DNA of 64,000 bases, from contig CBDCLU010000004.1 in assembly GCA_965218765.1 (NCBI GenBank), positions 186,001 to 250,000 of the forward strand, in the 5' to 3' direction. The notes under the pieces were generated by a model, which searched no databases, was not told the origin of the DNA, and saw only the letters and a program-made list of their open reading frames with translations. Shown here piece after piece: positions 1 through 7,371 of the stretch. Made by a program: the position numbers and the translations under genes. This DNA comes from JBBPYC01 sp965218765 (GTDB taxonomy: Bacteria > Pseudomonadota > Gammaproteobacteria > Burkholderiales > Burkholderiaceae_C). The stretch's first letter is position 1; every line of letters begins with the position of its first letter.

Positions 1-1
1 G

Positions 2-403
2 CGCGGCAACGTGTTTCTGGACCGTATCGCCGAGCAGCTCACGGGTCAGGGAATCGACGTCAGACGCTACAAGAAGCCGACGTTCACGCGCCCCGCACCG
101 ACCGCCTTGAGCCAGCAGATCGCGGCCGAGTGCAAGGTCGTCGTGGAAGGCCTGGCCGACTGAGGGTCCTGCACGTCGTGCTGTATGCATGACATCGCGG
201 AGCTCGAAAGTCGTGGCGTGGCGGGGGTCGGCGTTGCATCGACCGAATTCGTGCAGGCAGCGGCGCTGCAGTCGAAATCGCTCGGCTTCGACCCGGCGAT
301 GGTGTTCGTCGCGCATCCGATCCAGGACCGCACCGACGATGAACTGCGCGCGCTCGCCGATGCGGCGCTGCCGGAGATTTTGCGGCGCGTCAGCGCGAGT
401 TGA
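2..403 (+). CDS. UGSC-family selenoprotein, 3' part, with in-frame UGA (Sec)
   Basis: The frame is open from the left edge, meets TGA at 161-163 and continues in the same frame to TGA at 401-403. Around the UGA it reads GLAD-U-GSCTSCC, which contains the U-G-S-C signature that names the UGSC family of selenoproteins. Both sides look like one protein: the upstream part is a basic, proline-containing stretch, and the downstream part has a small alpha/beta look with the tail HPIQDRTDDELRAL. 133 residues are visible, Sec is the 54th of them, and the start lies outside the window. A hairpin follows the UGA, and selA begins 39 bases after the stop, so the gene probably heads the selA-selB operon. 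The Sec-Gly-Ser-Cys and following cysteines suggest redox chemistry; the reaction is unknown to me. A standard gene caller would split it into two false fragments. Confidence 0.88.
175..193 (+). promoter_or_regulatory. Candidate bacterial SECIS hairpin
   Basis: Bases 175-181 (GTCGTGC) pair with 187-193 (GCATGAC) in seven pairs, one of them G-U, around the five-base loop TGTAT at 182-186. The loop begins 18 bases after the UGA and contains a G. This fits the short UGA-to-loop spacing and the guanine-containing apical loop of bacterial SECIS elements read by SelB. The element lies inside the coding sequence, as expected in bacteria. Pairing was worked out by eye, without energy calculation. Confidence 0.7.
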
Positions 404-442
404 CGCAGCGCGCGGCGCGCCGGCCGATGGCGCCGGCCGGCC

Positions 443-1918
443 ATGAACGGCAGCCCGGCAACGCGTCTGCCGAGCGTCGACAAGGTACTCGGCTGGCCGG
501 GCATCGCGGCGCTGATGGCGTGCCACGGCCGGCCGCTCGTGCTGGAAGCCGTGCGCACTGAACTGGCGCAACGGCGCGCAGCCACAACGGTCGATTCAAC
601 CAGGGCCGCAACAAACGACGATGCAGCGTTGACGGCCGACGTGATTGCCGAAGCTGCCGACCACCACGCATTGCTCTCAGCCGTCGAGGCCCGGCTGCAC
701 CGCATCGCACAGCCTTCGATGCGCGCCGTGTTCAACCTGACCGGCACCGTGCTGCACACGAACCTCGGTCGCGCGCCGCTGCCGCCGCAGGCGCTCGATG
801 CGATCCGGCAGGTGGCGCACGGCGCGACCAATCTCGAGTTCGATCTGGCCACCGGCCGCCGCGGCGACCGCGACCATCATGTCGAAGCGCTGCTGCAACG
901 GCTGACCGGCGCTGCCGCCGCCACCGTCGTGAACAACAACGCGGCGGCGCTGCTGCTCGTGCTCGGCGCGCTGGCTCGGCAGCGGCGCGAGGTGATCGTC
1001 TCGCGCGGCGAGCTGGTGGAAATCGGCGGTGCGTTCCGGCTGCCGGAGCTGATGCGGGCAGCGGGCTGCCGGCTCGTCGAAGTCGGCACCACGAACCGCA
1101 CCCATCTGCACGATTTCGCCGACGCGATCGGCGCGCGGACCGCGCTGGTGCTCAAGGTGCACGCGAGCAACTACAAGATCGAAGGGTTCACCGCCGCGGC
1201 GTCCGAGCGCGACCTGGCCGCGTTGTGCCGCGACCGGGGTCTGCCCTTCGTGATCGACCTGGGCAGCGGCGCGCTGGTCGATCTGGCCGCGCACGGCCTG
1301 CCGCGCGAGCCATTGCCCGCCGATGCGCTGGCTGCCGGCGCGGATCTGGTCACGTTCAGCGGCGACAAGCTGCTCGGCGGCCCGCAAGCCGGCATCGTGG
1401 TCGGCCGCACCGATCTGATCGCGCGGCTGAAGAAAGACCCGCTCAAGCGCGCGCTGCGCTGCGACAAGCTCACGCTGGCCGCACTGGAAGCGGTGCTGCG
1501 GCTGCACCTGGACCCGGACCGCCTCGCGCAGATGCTTCCTGCGCTGCGCCTGCTGACCCGGCCCGCCGCCGAGATCGAAGCGCTCGCGCGGCGGCTGCAA
1601 CCGGTATTGGCCGGCTGGGCCGGTGCACGTGCCGAAGTCGACATGCATCCCGTGCAAAGCCAGATCGGCAGCGGCGCGCTGCCGGTCGATCGGCTGCCGA
1701 GCCATGCGCTGCGGCTGATCCCGATCGGCAGCATCAAACGTCATTCGGGCCGCGCACTCGACGCATTGGCGGCCGAGTTGCGCGCACTGCCGCAGCCAGT
1801 GGTCGGCCGCATCGCCGATGGCGCGTTGCTGCTCGATCTGCGTGGCCTCGAAGACGAAGCCGCTTTCGCCGCGCAACTGATCGCAGCCGGCACGCACGCA
1901 GCAACCTCCCCGCCGTGA
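443..1918 (+). CDS. selA: L-seryl-tRNA(Sec) selenium transferase SelA
   Basis: This PLP enzyme converts seryl-tRNA(Sec) to selenocysteyl-tRNA(Sec) using selenophosphate. The 491-residue protein is slightly longer than the usual ~460-470. It shows the N-terminal substrate region GTVLHTNLGRAPL, the VVNNNAAA segment, and the PLP-binding lysine in SGDKLLGGPQ (Lys309). The ATG at 443 has no strong Shine-Dalgarno sequence, which fits translational coupling to the selenoprotein ending at 403. The last bases overlap the selB start (GTGA). With selB and the tRNA-Sec gene next to it, the role is secure. selD (selenophosphate synthase) is not in the window and must lie elsewhere. Confidence 0.97.
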   Translation: MNGSPATRLPSVDKVLGWPGIAALMACHGRPLVLEAVRTELAQRRAATTVDSTRAATNDDAALTADVIAEAADHHALLSAVEARLHRIAQPSMRAVFNLTGTVLHTNLGRAPLPPQALDAIRQVAHGATNLEFDLATGRRGDRDHHVEALLQRLTGAAAATVVNNNAAALLLVLGALARQRREVIVSRGELVEIGGAFRLPELMRAAGCRLVEVGTTNRTHLHDFADAIGARTALVLKVHASNYKIEGFTAAASERDLAALCRDRGLPFVIDLGSGALVDLAAHGLPREPLPADALAAGADLVTFSGDKLLGGPQAGIVVGRTDLIARLKKDPLKRALRCDKLTLAALEAVLRLHLDPDRLAQMLPALRLLTRPAAEIEALARRLQPVLAGWAGARAEVDMHPVQSQIGSGALPVDRLPSHALRLIPIGSIKRHSGRALDALAAELRALPQPVVGRIADGALLLDLRGLEDEAAFAAQLIAAGTHAATSPP

Positions 1919-3864
1919 ACATCGCCACCGCCGGCCACGTCGATCACGGCAAGACCAGCCTGGTGCGCGCGCTGACGCAGGTCGATACCGACACGCTCGC
2001 GGAAGAAAAACGCCGCGGCCTGTCGATCGACCTCGGCTTTGCGTATGCGGACTTCGGCACGGACGCACCGGTCGGTTTCATCGACGTGCCGGGTCATGAG
2101 CGCTTCGTGCGCAACATGCTGGCAGGCGTCGCGTGCATCGATCTGGCGCTGATCGTGATCGCGGCCGACGACGGGCCGATGCCGCAGACGCGCCAGCACT
2201 TGGCGATCCTCGAACTGCTCGGCGTGCCGCAGGCGGTCGTCGCGCTGAACAAGATCGATCGGGTCGACCAGGAGCGGCTCGCGCAGGCACAAGCAGAGGT
2301 GCGGCAACTGCTGGCAGCGGGGCCTTATCTGGCAGCGCCGATCTTTCCGCTGGTGGCCACCGATGGCACGGGCGTGCCGGCACTGCGCACCCATCTGGTC
2401 GCGCTGGCAAGTGGTCCGAGCGTGCAGCCAAGGGAGGGCGCCGGCTTCCGCCTTGCGATCGATCGCAGCTTCACGCTTGCAGGCGCCGGCCGCATCGTGA
2501 CCGGCGCGGTGCTGTCCGGCCGCGTGCGCATCGGCGACGACGTGATCGTCTCGCCCGCCGGCACGTCCGCGCGCGTGCGCGGCCTGCATGCGCAGGGGCG
2601 GCCGGCCGTGCAGGCCAGTGCCGGCCAGCGTTGCGCACTGAATCTGGCCGGCGCAGCCGTGCGGCACTGCGAGCCGGTACGTGGCGACTGGGTGGTGGCA
2701 GCGAACCTGCATGCGCCGACCACGCGGCTCGATGCCCGCATCGATGTGCTCGCAAGCGAGCCGCATGCGCTGAAAGCCGGCGCGGTGCTGACGCTGCACA
2801 TCGGCGCCGCGGCCGTGAACGTGCACGCAACGCCGCTGGCGCTGCAGCCGGGTCACGCAGCGACGATCGCACCAGGCGCAGCCGGTCATCTGCAACTGGT
2901 GCTCGACGCGCCAGTGGCTGCCCTGCATGGAGACCGCTTCGTCCTGCGCGACCCGGCGCGGCAGTGCACCGTCGGCGGCGGACGGGTGCTCGATCCGTTC
3001 GCATCGGCACGCAGCGGCGGCCGTCGCAGCTTGTCGGCTCGGCTCGCGCAACTGCAGGCATTGGAGGCGGCTTCGCCAGCTGAGGCGCTTGCCATGCTGG
3101 TTGCGCAAGCGCCGGGCGGCATCGAGGCGGATCGGTTCGCACTGGCATGGAACCTCGCAGGCGACACAGTGGACACACTGCTGTCCGACCCTGCCCTGCA
3201 CGGCATCGAGCACGCCGACCACTCGCGCCGCGTGCTGAGCTCAGCGCACTGGCAGGCGGTATGTGGCCTTGTGCGGGGCACGCTCGAGCACTGGCACGAG
3301 CAAGCCCCTGACAGCATGGGGCCTAGCGCACCGGCACTGCTTGCACAGCTGCACCGCCAGCACCACGACCTGCCGCAACCGCTGTTGCACGCTGCGCTGG
3401 CTGCGCTGATCGCCGATGGCAGCGTGCAGCGCGATGCGCTGCGCGTGCGGCTGGCCGGCCATCGCGCAAGGCTTCACGCAGCCGATGAAACCTTGCTCAA
3501 GCGCGTTGCCGACGTGCTCCAGCCCGCTGGCCTGCGCGCCCCGATTGTGGGCGAATTGGCGATGCAGCTGACGCTGGATCTGCCAGTGCTGCTGCGATTC
3601 TTGCAGCACGCAAGTGATCTGGGCCAGTTGCTGAGAATTGCACCGAATCGCTACTACCTGCCGCAGACCGTCACCAGACTCACCGCGTTGACCGCCCGGC
3701 TCGCCGCTGCATCACCGGACGGCAGCTTCGACACCGCCGCGTTCCGGGACGCCTCCGGCATCGGCCGCAACCTGAGCGTACAGGTGCTCGAATTCATGGA
3801 CCAGCAGGGCCTGACGCGCTTCGACGGCACGCGGCGCCGGCCGATCGGGCCAGGCGTGGCCTGA
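1915..3864 (+). CDS. selB: Selenocysteine-specific elongation factor SelB
   Basis: This GTPase carries Sec-tRNA(Sec) to ribosomes paused at UGA beside a SECIS hairpin. The 649-residue protein begins VNIATAGHVDHGKT from a GTG that overlaps the selA stop by four bases. G motifs are GHVDHGKT (7-14), DVPGHERF (57-64) and NKID (112-115). EF-Tu-like domains 2 and 3 follow, and the C-terminal third should hold the winged-helix repeats that bind SECIS RNA. The same frame stays open far upstream inside selA, but only the GTG start puts the GTPase fold at the N terminus. Length is close to the family norm (~610-650). It should act on the hairpin at 175-193. Confidence 0.97.
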   Translation: MNIATAGHVDHGKTSLVRALTQVDTDTLAEEKRRGLSIDLGFAYADFGTDAPVGFIDVPGHERFVRNMLAGVACIDLALIVIAADDGPMPQTRQHLAILELLGVPQAVVALNKIDRVDQERLAQAQAEVRQLLAAGPYLAAPIFPLVATDGTGVPALRTHLVALASGPSVQPREGAGFRLAIDRSFTLAGAGRIVTGAVLSGRVRIGDDVIVSPAGTSARVRGLHAQGRPAVQASAGQRCALNLAGAAVRHCEPVRGDWVVAANLHAPTTRLDARIDVLASEPHALKAGAVLTLHIGAAAVNVHATPLALQPGHAATIAPGAAGHLQLVLDAPVAALHGDRFVLRDPARQCTVGGGRVLDPFASARSGGRRSLSARLAQLQALEAASPAEALAMLVAQAPGGIEADRFALAWNLAGDTVDTLLSDPALHGIEHADHSRRVLSSAHWQAVCGLVRGTLEHWHEQAPDSMGPSAPALLAQLHRQHHDLPQPLLHAALAALIADGSVQRDALRVRLAGHRARLHAADETLLKRVADVLQPAGLRAPIVGELAMQLTLDLPVLLRFLQHASDLGQLLRIAPNRYYLPQTVTRLTALTARLAAASPDGSFDTAAFRDASGIGRNLSVQVLEFMDQQGLTRFDGTRRRPIGPGVA

Positions 3865-3900
3865 CGCTTCGCCAGCTCGCGTGCTACCTTCGCGCGCTGG

Positions 3901-3998
3901 GGAAGGCGAACGTTCCCGGTGGAACGCCCGGTCTTCAAAACCGGTGCGCTGCGGCCTTTAGTGCCGTGGCGGGTGGGTTCGACTCCGATCGCCTTCCG
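3901..3998 (+). tRNA. selC: tRNA-Sec (anticodon TCA)
   Basis: The fold is typical of bacterial tRNA-Sec. An eight-pair acceptor stem joins GGAAGGCG (3901-3908) to CGCCTTCC (3990-3997), with discriminator G at 3998. The D stem has six pairs (CGTTCC/GGAACG, 3911-3926) and a four-base loop. The anticodon arm is CCGGT-CTTCAAA-ACCGG with TCA at 3935-3937. A long variable arm follows, then the T loop TTCGACT at 3978-3984. The T stem appears to have one G-G mismatch (3975/3987). The bases after the discriminator are CCCCA, so CCA is not encoded directly after G3998 and would have to be added. It starts 36 bases after selB, on the same strand. Confidence 0.95.
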
Positions 3999-4020
3999 CC
4001 CCACATGCTTCCACAACGGC

Positions 4021-4713
4021 TCACTTGCTTGCGGCGGGCTGCGGCGGCGATGGCGCAGCGGCCGGCACCAGCGGCTGGCCGTTGTTCAGGTCAGCGCCGG
4101 TGTTCGGATCCGTCGGCGTGCTCTGGATGTGCGCACGCATCTGCCACTGGTATTTGTCGATCACGCCTTGCACTTCCTGCAGCAAATTGGCCGTGGTCGG
4201 GTCGCTGTCGTTGGTGGCCTTGATGCCCTGGCCGATCTCGTCGCTCACCGTCTTGTAGTGGCGGCTGAACCAGAGCAGCACCTGCGCATCGTCGAAGAAG
4301 CCGCCCTGGATTTCCGGAATCTTGCTGGTGCGGATGATCGTGTTGGCACGGCCGTCGGACGACACCCCGATCGCCTGCAGCCGCTCGGCCACCATGTCCG
4401 CGTACTTGGCGGTGCCTTCATAGTGTTCCTGCAGCAGCAGGTGCAGCGGATAGAACAGCGTGCCGGACACGTTCCAGTGCGCCTGCTTCAACTGCAGCTG
4501 CAACTGCTGCAACTCGGTCAGCGTCTGCTGCAGCGCATGAATCGACGGCTGCAACTGCTGCTCGCCCTGCGGCCCGTCATGCGGGCGGTTCGTGATGCTG
4601 TTGATTGGGAACGGGCCGGCTTGCGAGCCCGGTGCGGGCGGCTGGTTTTGCTGTGCGCCGGCGGCGGTGGCGAATACAAGGGAAGTCAGGAGGGAAAAGG
4701 TGGTGCGTCGCAT
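4021..4713 (-). CDS. Dps/ferritin-like protein with signal peptide
   Basis: A 230-residue protein starting MRRTTFSLL, with a clear signal peptide ending near AAGA-QQN, so probably periplasmic. The middle holds the Dps core: AHWNVSG, then LH twelve residues on, then ADMVAERL. Counting against E. coli Dps, the ferroxidase histidines (51 and 63) and D78/E82 are present, but the position of D67 is Gln. Iron oxidation may therefore be altered. Dps proteins normally act in the cytoplasm on DNA and iron, so an exported member is unusual. The N-terminal tail is Gln/Pro-rich and the C-terminal tail Pro/Ala-rich. It converges on the tRNA-Sec gene. An upstream in-frame start at 4875 would bury the signal peptide, so I chose 4713. 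Confidence 0.8.
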   Translation of the reverse strand: MRRTTFSLLTSLVFATAAGAQQNQPPAPGSQAGPFPINSITNRPHDGPQGEQQLQPSIHALQQTLTELQQLQLQLKQAHWNVSGTLFYPLHLLLQEHYEGTAKYADMVAERLQAIGVSSDGRANTIIRTSKIPEIQGGFFDDAQVLLWFSRHYKTVSDEIGQGIKATNDSDPTTANLLQEVQGVIDKYQWQMRAHIQSTPTDPNTGADLNNGQPLVPAAAPSPPQPAASK

Positions 4714-5046
4714 GAGATGGAACTTTAAAAACGGTTCAACGGGCAGCCAAGCCGGCTGAGCCGATGAATAGCCCGCGGCGGGTCGACCTGGTCGGCTATG
4801 CACATATCCTGCGCCCCAAGAGCTGAAGCGCGGCATATCGATGCAAACGGCATCGATCGTGTGTGATGCCGCCAATTAGAGCCTCGGCAGTCGGCGCGGT
4901 TCCCATGGCAGGACTTGTGCCCGCAGATGTTCGTCCCGGCAAGCCTACCTGCTGAGGAGAATTCATGTGATGGGCGCAGCGAGTCTCGCTTTCGGCCGCG
5001 TCCGCATCGAACCAGCAGACTCAAAAGCCTTTTTCGAAGCGGCCGC
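4714..5046. other. Intergenic region, no supported gene
   Basis: 333 bases between the Dps-like gene start and the end of the VOC gene. It must hold the promoter of the Dps-like gene, but I see no convincing -35/-10 pair. A purine-rich AGGAGA followed by ATG-TGA-TG near 4956-4973 resembles a translation start, but no credible protein follows. Confidence 0.5.
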
Positions 5047-5424
5047 CTAGACCCGTTCCGATGCGGCGAAATCCAGTTCCACCTTGGCACCGTTTGGATC
5101 GTGACAAAACAGCTGCCAAGTGCCCGAGCCGATCTGCTGCTTGAGGTCGTACTTGGTGCCACTGGCGTCGAAGCGCGTGACCATGGCGCGCAGACCGGTT
5201 GCCGTGAACGCCATGTGGTCGATCACGCCGGCGCGGCTAGCCGGCAGCGGCCGGTCGAAATACACGTGCAGCACGGCCTGGGCGCCTTCGCCGTAGAGCC
5301 ACGCGCCCGCAAAACCCAGCGCCGGTCGCTCACCGAGCCGCAGGCCGAGCAGGCCGACGTAGAAGTCGAGCGTCTGCTGCTCGTCTTGAGCGATCACCGT
5401 GAAATGGTTCATGCCGATGATCAT
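5047..5424 (-). CDS. VOC (glyoxalase/dioxygenase fold) family protein
   Basis: 125 residues forming one vicinal-oxygen-chelate unit: MNHFTVIAQD at the start (metal-ligand-type His), IDHMAF in the middle, and FCHDPNGAKVELDF at the end with the terminal Glu ligand position. VOC proteins bind a metal and act as dioxygenases, isomerases or lyases; the substrate cannot be told. An AAGGGG element lies before the ATG at 5424. It is the last gene of the long minus-strand run, 23 bases after the SRPBCC-reductase fusion. It resembles the VOC protein at 56054 (shared NHFT, PGAWLY/AGAWLY and DP.G.KVE segments), so the two are probably paralogs. Confidence 0.82.
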   Translation of the reverse strand: MIIGMNHFTVIAQDEQQTLDFYVGLLGLRLGERPALGFAGAWLYGEGAQAVLHVYFDRPLPASRAGVIDHMAFTATGLRAMVTRFDASGTKYDLKQQIGSGTWQLFCHDPNGAKVELDFAASERV

Positions 5425-5447
5425 CGGTGCCCCTTGAAAGGAATGGA

Positions 5448-6914
5448 TCAGGCCGTCAGCACGAGTGCACCAACGGTGGCGCGCGACTCCAGCCGCGCAT
5501 GGGCCGCTGCGGCCGACGCCAGCGCATGGCGCTCGATCGGCGGCAGCCTGATCGCGCCGCTGGCCAGCGCGTCCCAGACCCGCTGCGCGCGCGCCGTCAG
5601 CTGTGCCGCAGTGGCGGTGTAGTCGAACACCACGGGTCCCGAGAAGCTCAGCGACCTGGCTTTGAGCACATCGGGCGACAGCGGCTGCAGCGCGCCGCCG
5701 ACTTGGCCGATGCCGATCCACTGGCCGCGGCGTGCGAGCGCAGCGAGATTCTCGTCGCGCGCCGCGTCACCGAGTCCATCGATCACGACGTCGGCACCGC
5801 CGCAGACCCGTTGCACCGCATCGGCGAACCGGTGGTCGTCGGTCACGATCACATGCTCGCAGCCGTGCTCGCGCGCGACCCGCGCCTTCTGCTGCGTGGA
5901 GACGGTGCCCAGCACCACCGCGCCGAGTGACTGCGCCCAGGCACAGACAAGCAGCCCGAGGCCGCCGGCCGCGGCATGAACGAGCACGCGCGTGCCGCGC
6001 TGCACGTGCCCGACGTCGTGCAGCAGCAGATCGGCCGTGATGCCCTTGAGCAGCAGCGCCGCCGCCGCGTCGTGTTCAACCGCCGCTGGCAGACGAACCA
6101 CCCAGTCGGCTGGCACGCAGCGCAGCCCGCAGTAGGCGCCCGGCACCGGCCCGAGGTAGGCCACCCGGTCGCCGGGCAGAAAACCGCTCACTTCCGGGCC
6201 TGTGTCGACAACGCTGCCCGCCGCTTCCATGCCAAGCACGCCGGGCAAAGGCAGCAGGTCCCGAATCGCGCCGCGCCGCAGATAGATATCGAGGTAATTG
6301 ACGCCGATCGCATGCTGCCGGATGCGCACTTCGCCGGCCCGCGGTGCGGCGACTTCCGCACCTTCTGCGTGCAGCACATCGGCGCCGCCGTGCCGCGCCG
6401 CGACGATGCGCCGGGTCGGCATGACCAAACCCGTCGGTACCTGCTCCCACTGCGGAGAGCGAACGTCCGCACCCCGCAACAGATGGCGGCGCAGGTTCGC
6501 GAAACCCGCTTCGTAGACGCCCCGGGCCACCAGGTCGTGCAGCTCGCGCTCCATGCCGGGCGGCGTCGCGAACGTCGACTCCCAGCGCCAGAACGTGCGG
6601 TCGCCGTCGGTCACGCATTTGAGCGTCAGCGTGGCGACGTAGCGCCGCAGCGGCACGGTCGCATCGAGGATGCAGTAGGTGCTGCGGTGTTCGGTGTCCG
6701 ACAGCGTCAGCAACTGTTCGCGGATGCGGTTGCCGTCTTTCAGCGTGAAGCTGCGCACGCAGCCGACCTGGTCGCCGCGCTCGCCACCTTCGATGGTGCT
6801 CGACTCGATCGCGTCGTGCCACTGCGCGTGGCTGTTGAAGTCGCGCAACACGGCCCAGACGCGCGCGATCGGCGCATCGATGACGGTCGAGCGAACCACG
6901 CGCTGCAGCGTCAT
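5448..6914 (-). CDS. Fusion: SRPBCC domain + quinone oxidoreductase-type MDR domain
   Basis: A 488-residue protein of two parts. Residues ~1-150 are an SRPBCC (START/polyketide-cyclase-like) ligand-binding domain (VIDAPIARVWAVLRDF, ending EAGFANLRRHL). Residues ~165-488 are a zinc-less medium-chain reductase of the quinone-oxidoreductase type (GVNYLDIYLRRG, LPGVLGMEAAG, then VHAAAGGLGLLVCAWAQ as the NAD(P)H-binding loop). The first domain resembles the separate SRPBCC gene just upstream (6919-7368, four bases away), so a copy was probably duplicated and fused. The combination suggests binding of a hydrophobic enone- or quinone-like compound and its NAD(P)H reduction; that is inference. There is no frameshift at the junction. 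Confidence 0.85.
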   Translation of the reverse strand: MTLQRVVRSTVIDAPIARVWAVLRDFNSHAQWHDAIESSTIEGGERGDQVGCVRSFTLKDGNRIREQLLTLSDTEHRSTYCILDATVPLRRYVATLTLKCVTDGDRTFWRWESTFATPPGMERELHDLVARGVYEAGFANLRRHLLRGADVRSPQWEQVPTGLVMPTRRIVAARHGGADVLHAEGAEVAAPRAGEVRIRQHAIGVNYLDIYLRRGAIRDLLPLPGVLGMEAAGSVVDTGPEVSGFLPGDRVAYLGPVPGAYCGLRCVPADWVVRLPAAVEHDAAAALLLKGITADLLLHDVGHVQRGTRVLVHAAAGGLGLLVCAWAQSLGAVVLGTVSTQQKARVAREHGCEHVIVTDDHRFADAVQRVCGGADVVIDGLGDAARDENLAALARRGQWIGIGQVGGALQPLSPDVLKARSLSFSGPVVFDYTATAAQLTARAQRVWDALASGAIRLPPIERHALASAAAAHARLESRATVGALVLTA

Positions 6915-6918
6915 CGCA

Positions 6919-7368
6919 TCAGCGGCCGCCGCTGCCGCCGAAGTGGCGCTTCAACGCCTCGAAGCCGACCTGGAACACGCCGGCGCCGATGGTCGAGGTG
7001 AGTTCGGCCTCACGTCCCGGCGCGCAGTCAAATTCGGCGCTCCACTCGGCAAAGCAGCGCTCGCCGTCGGTCACGGGCGTGAGCTTCAGCATCGCGATGT
7101 AGTTTTCGACGCCCATCGGGCTTTCGAGGATTTCATAGCTGCAGCTGTAGTCGTAGTCGGACAGCGCGAGCAGTTTCTCGCGGATCATGCCGCCTTCGCG
7201 CGTGTGGAAGTGCCGGATGCAGCCGACGCGGTCGCCGGGCTGGCCGTTTTCGATGCGGCTGTCGGCGATGCCCGGATGCCACTGCGGCAAGCCGTTGAAG
7301 TCGCGGATGCGCGCCCAGACGTTGGCGGCGCTTGCGTCGATCACGCTTGAGACGAAGACGTGGACCAC
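6919..7368 (-). CDS. SRPBCC (START-like) family protein
   Basis: 149 residues from a GTG start: VSSVIDASAANVWARIRDFNGLPQWHPGI at the N terminus and a C-terminal helix GVFQVGFEALKRHF. This is the helix-grip fold that encloses a hydrophobic ligand; members act as cyclases, binding proteins or coenzyme-Q-type carriers. It is clearly similar to the N-terminal domain of the next gene, pointing to tandem duplication. It begins three bases after the YqiK stop codon, so the two are almost certainly co-transcribed and translationally coupled. No specific ligand can be deduced. Confidence 0.83.
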   Translation of the reverse strand: MVHVFVSSVIDASAANVWARIRDFNGLPQWHPGIADSRIENGQPGDRVGCIRHFHTREGGMIREKLLALSDYDYSCSYEILESPMGVENYIAMLKLTPVTDGERCFAEWSAEFDCAPGREAELTSTIGAGVFQVGFEALKRHFGGSGGR

Positions 7369-7371
7369 CGC

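Noticed and set aside
185..403. Separate small gene starting at the ATG at 185
   Set aside because: The frame continues upstream through UGA with the UGSC motif, and the ATG lies in the loop of the SECIS-like hairpin; one selenoprotein explains both parts.
677..2068. 463-codon minus-strand frame across selA and selB
   Set aside because: It crosses the selA-selB junction with no family match; it is the antisense of real genes.
3901..3998. tRNA-Sec gene as an integration site of a mobile element
   Set aside because: tRNA genes often serve as attachment sites, but no integrase or repeated 3' tRNA end was found downstream.
4956..5051. AGGAGA followed by ATG-TGA, as a possible tiny selenoprotein or leader peptide
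   Set aside because: The following frames give no conserved sequence and no SECIS-like hairpin is evident; the alternative 26-residue frame from ATG 4970 has no support.
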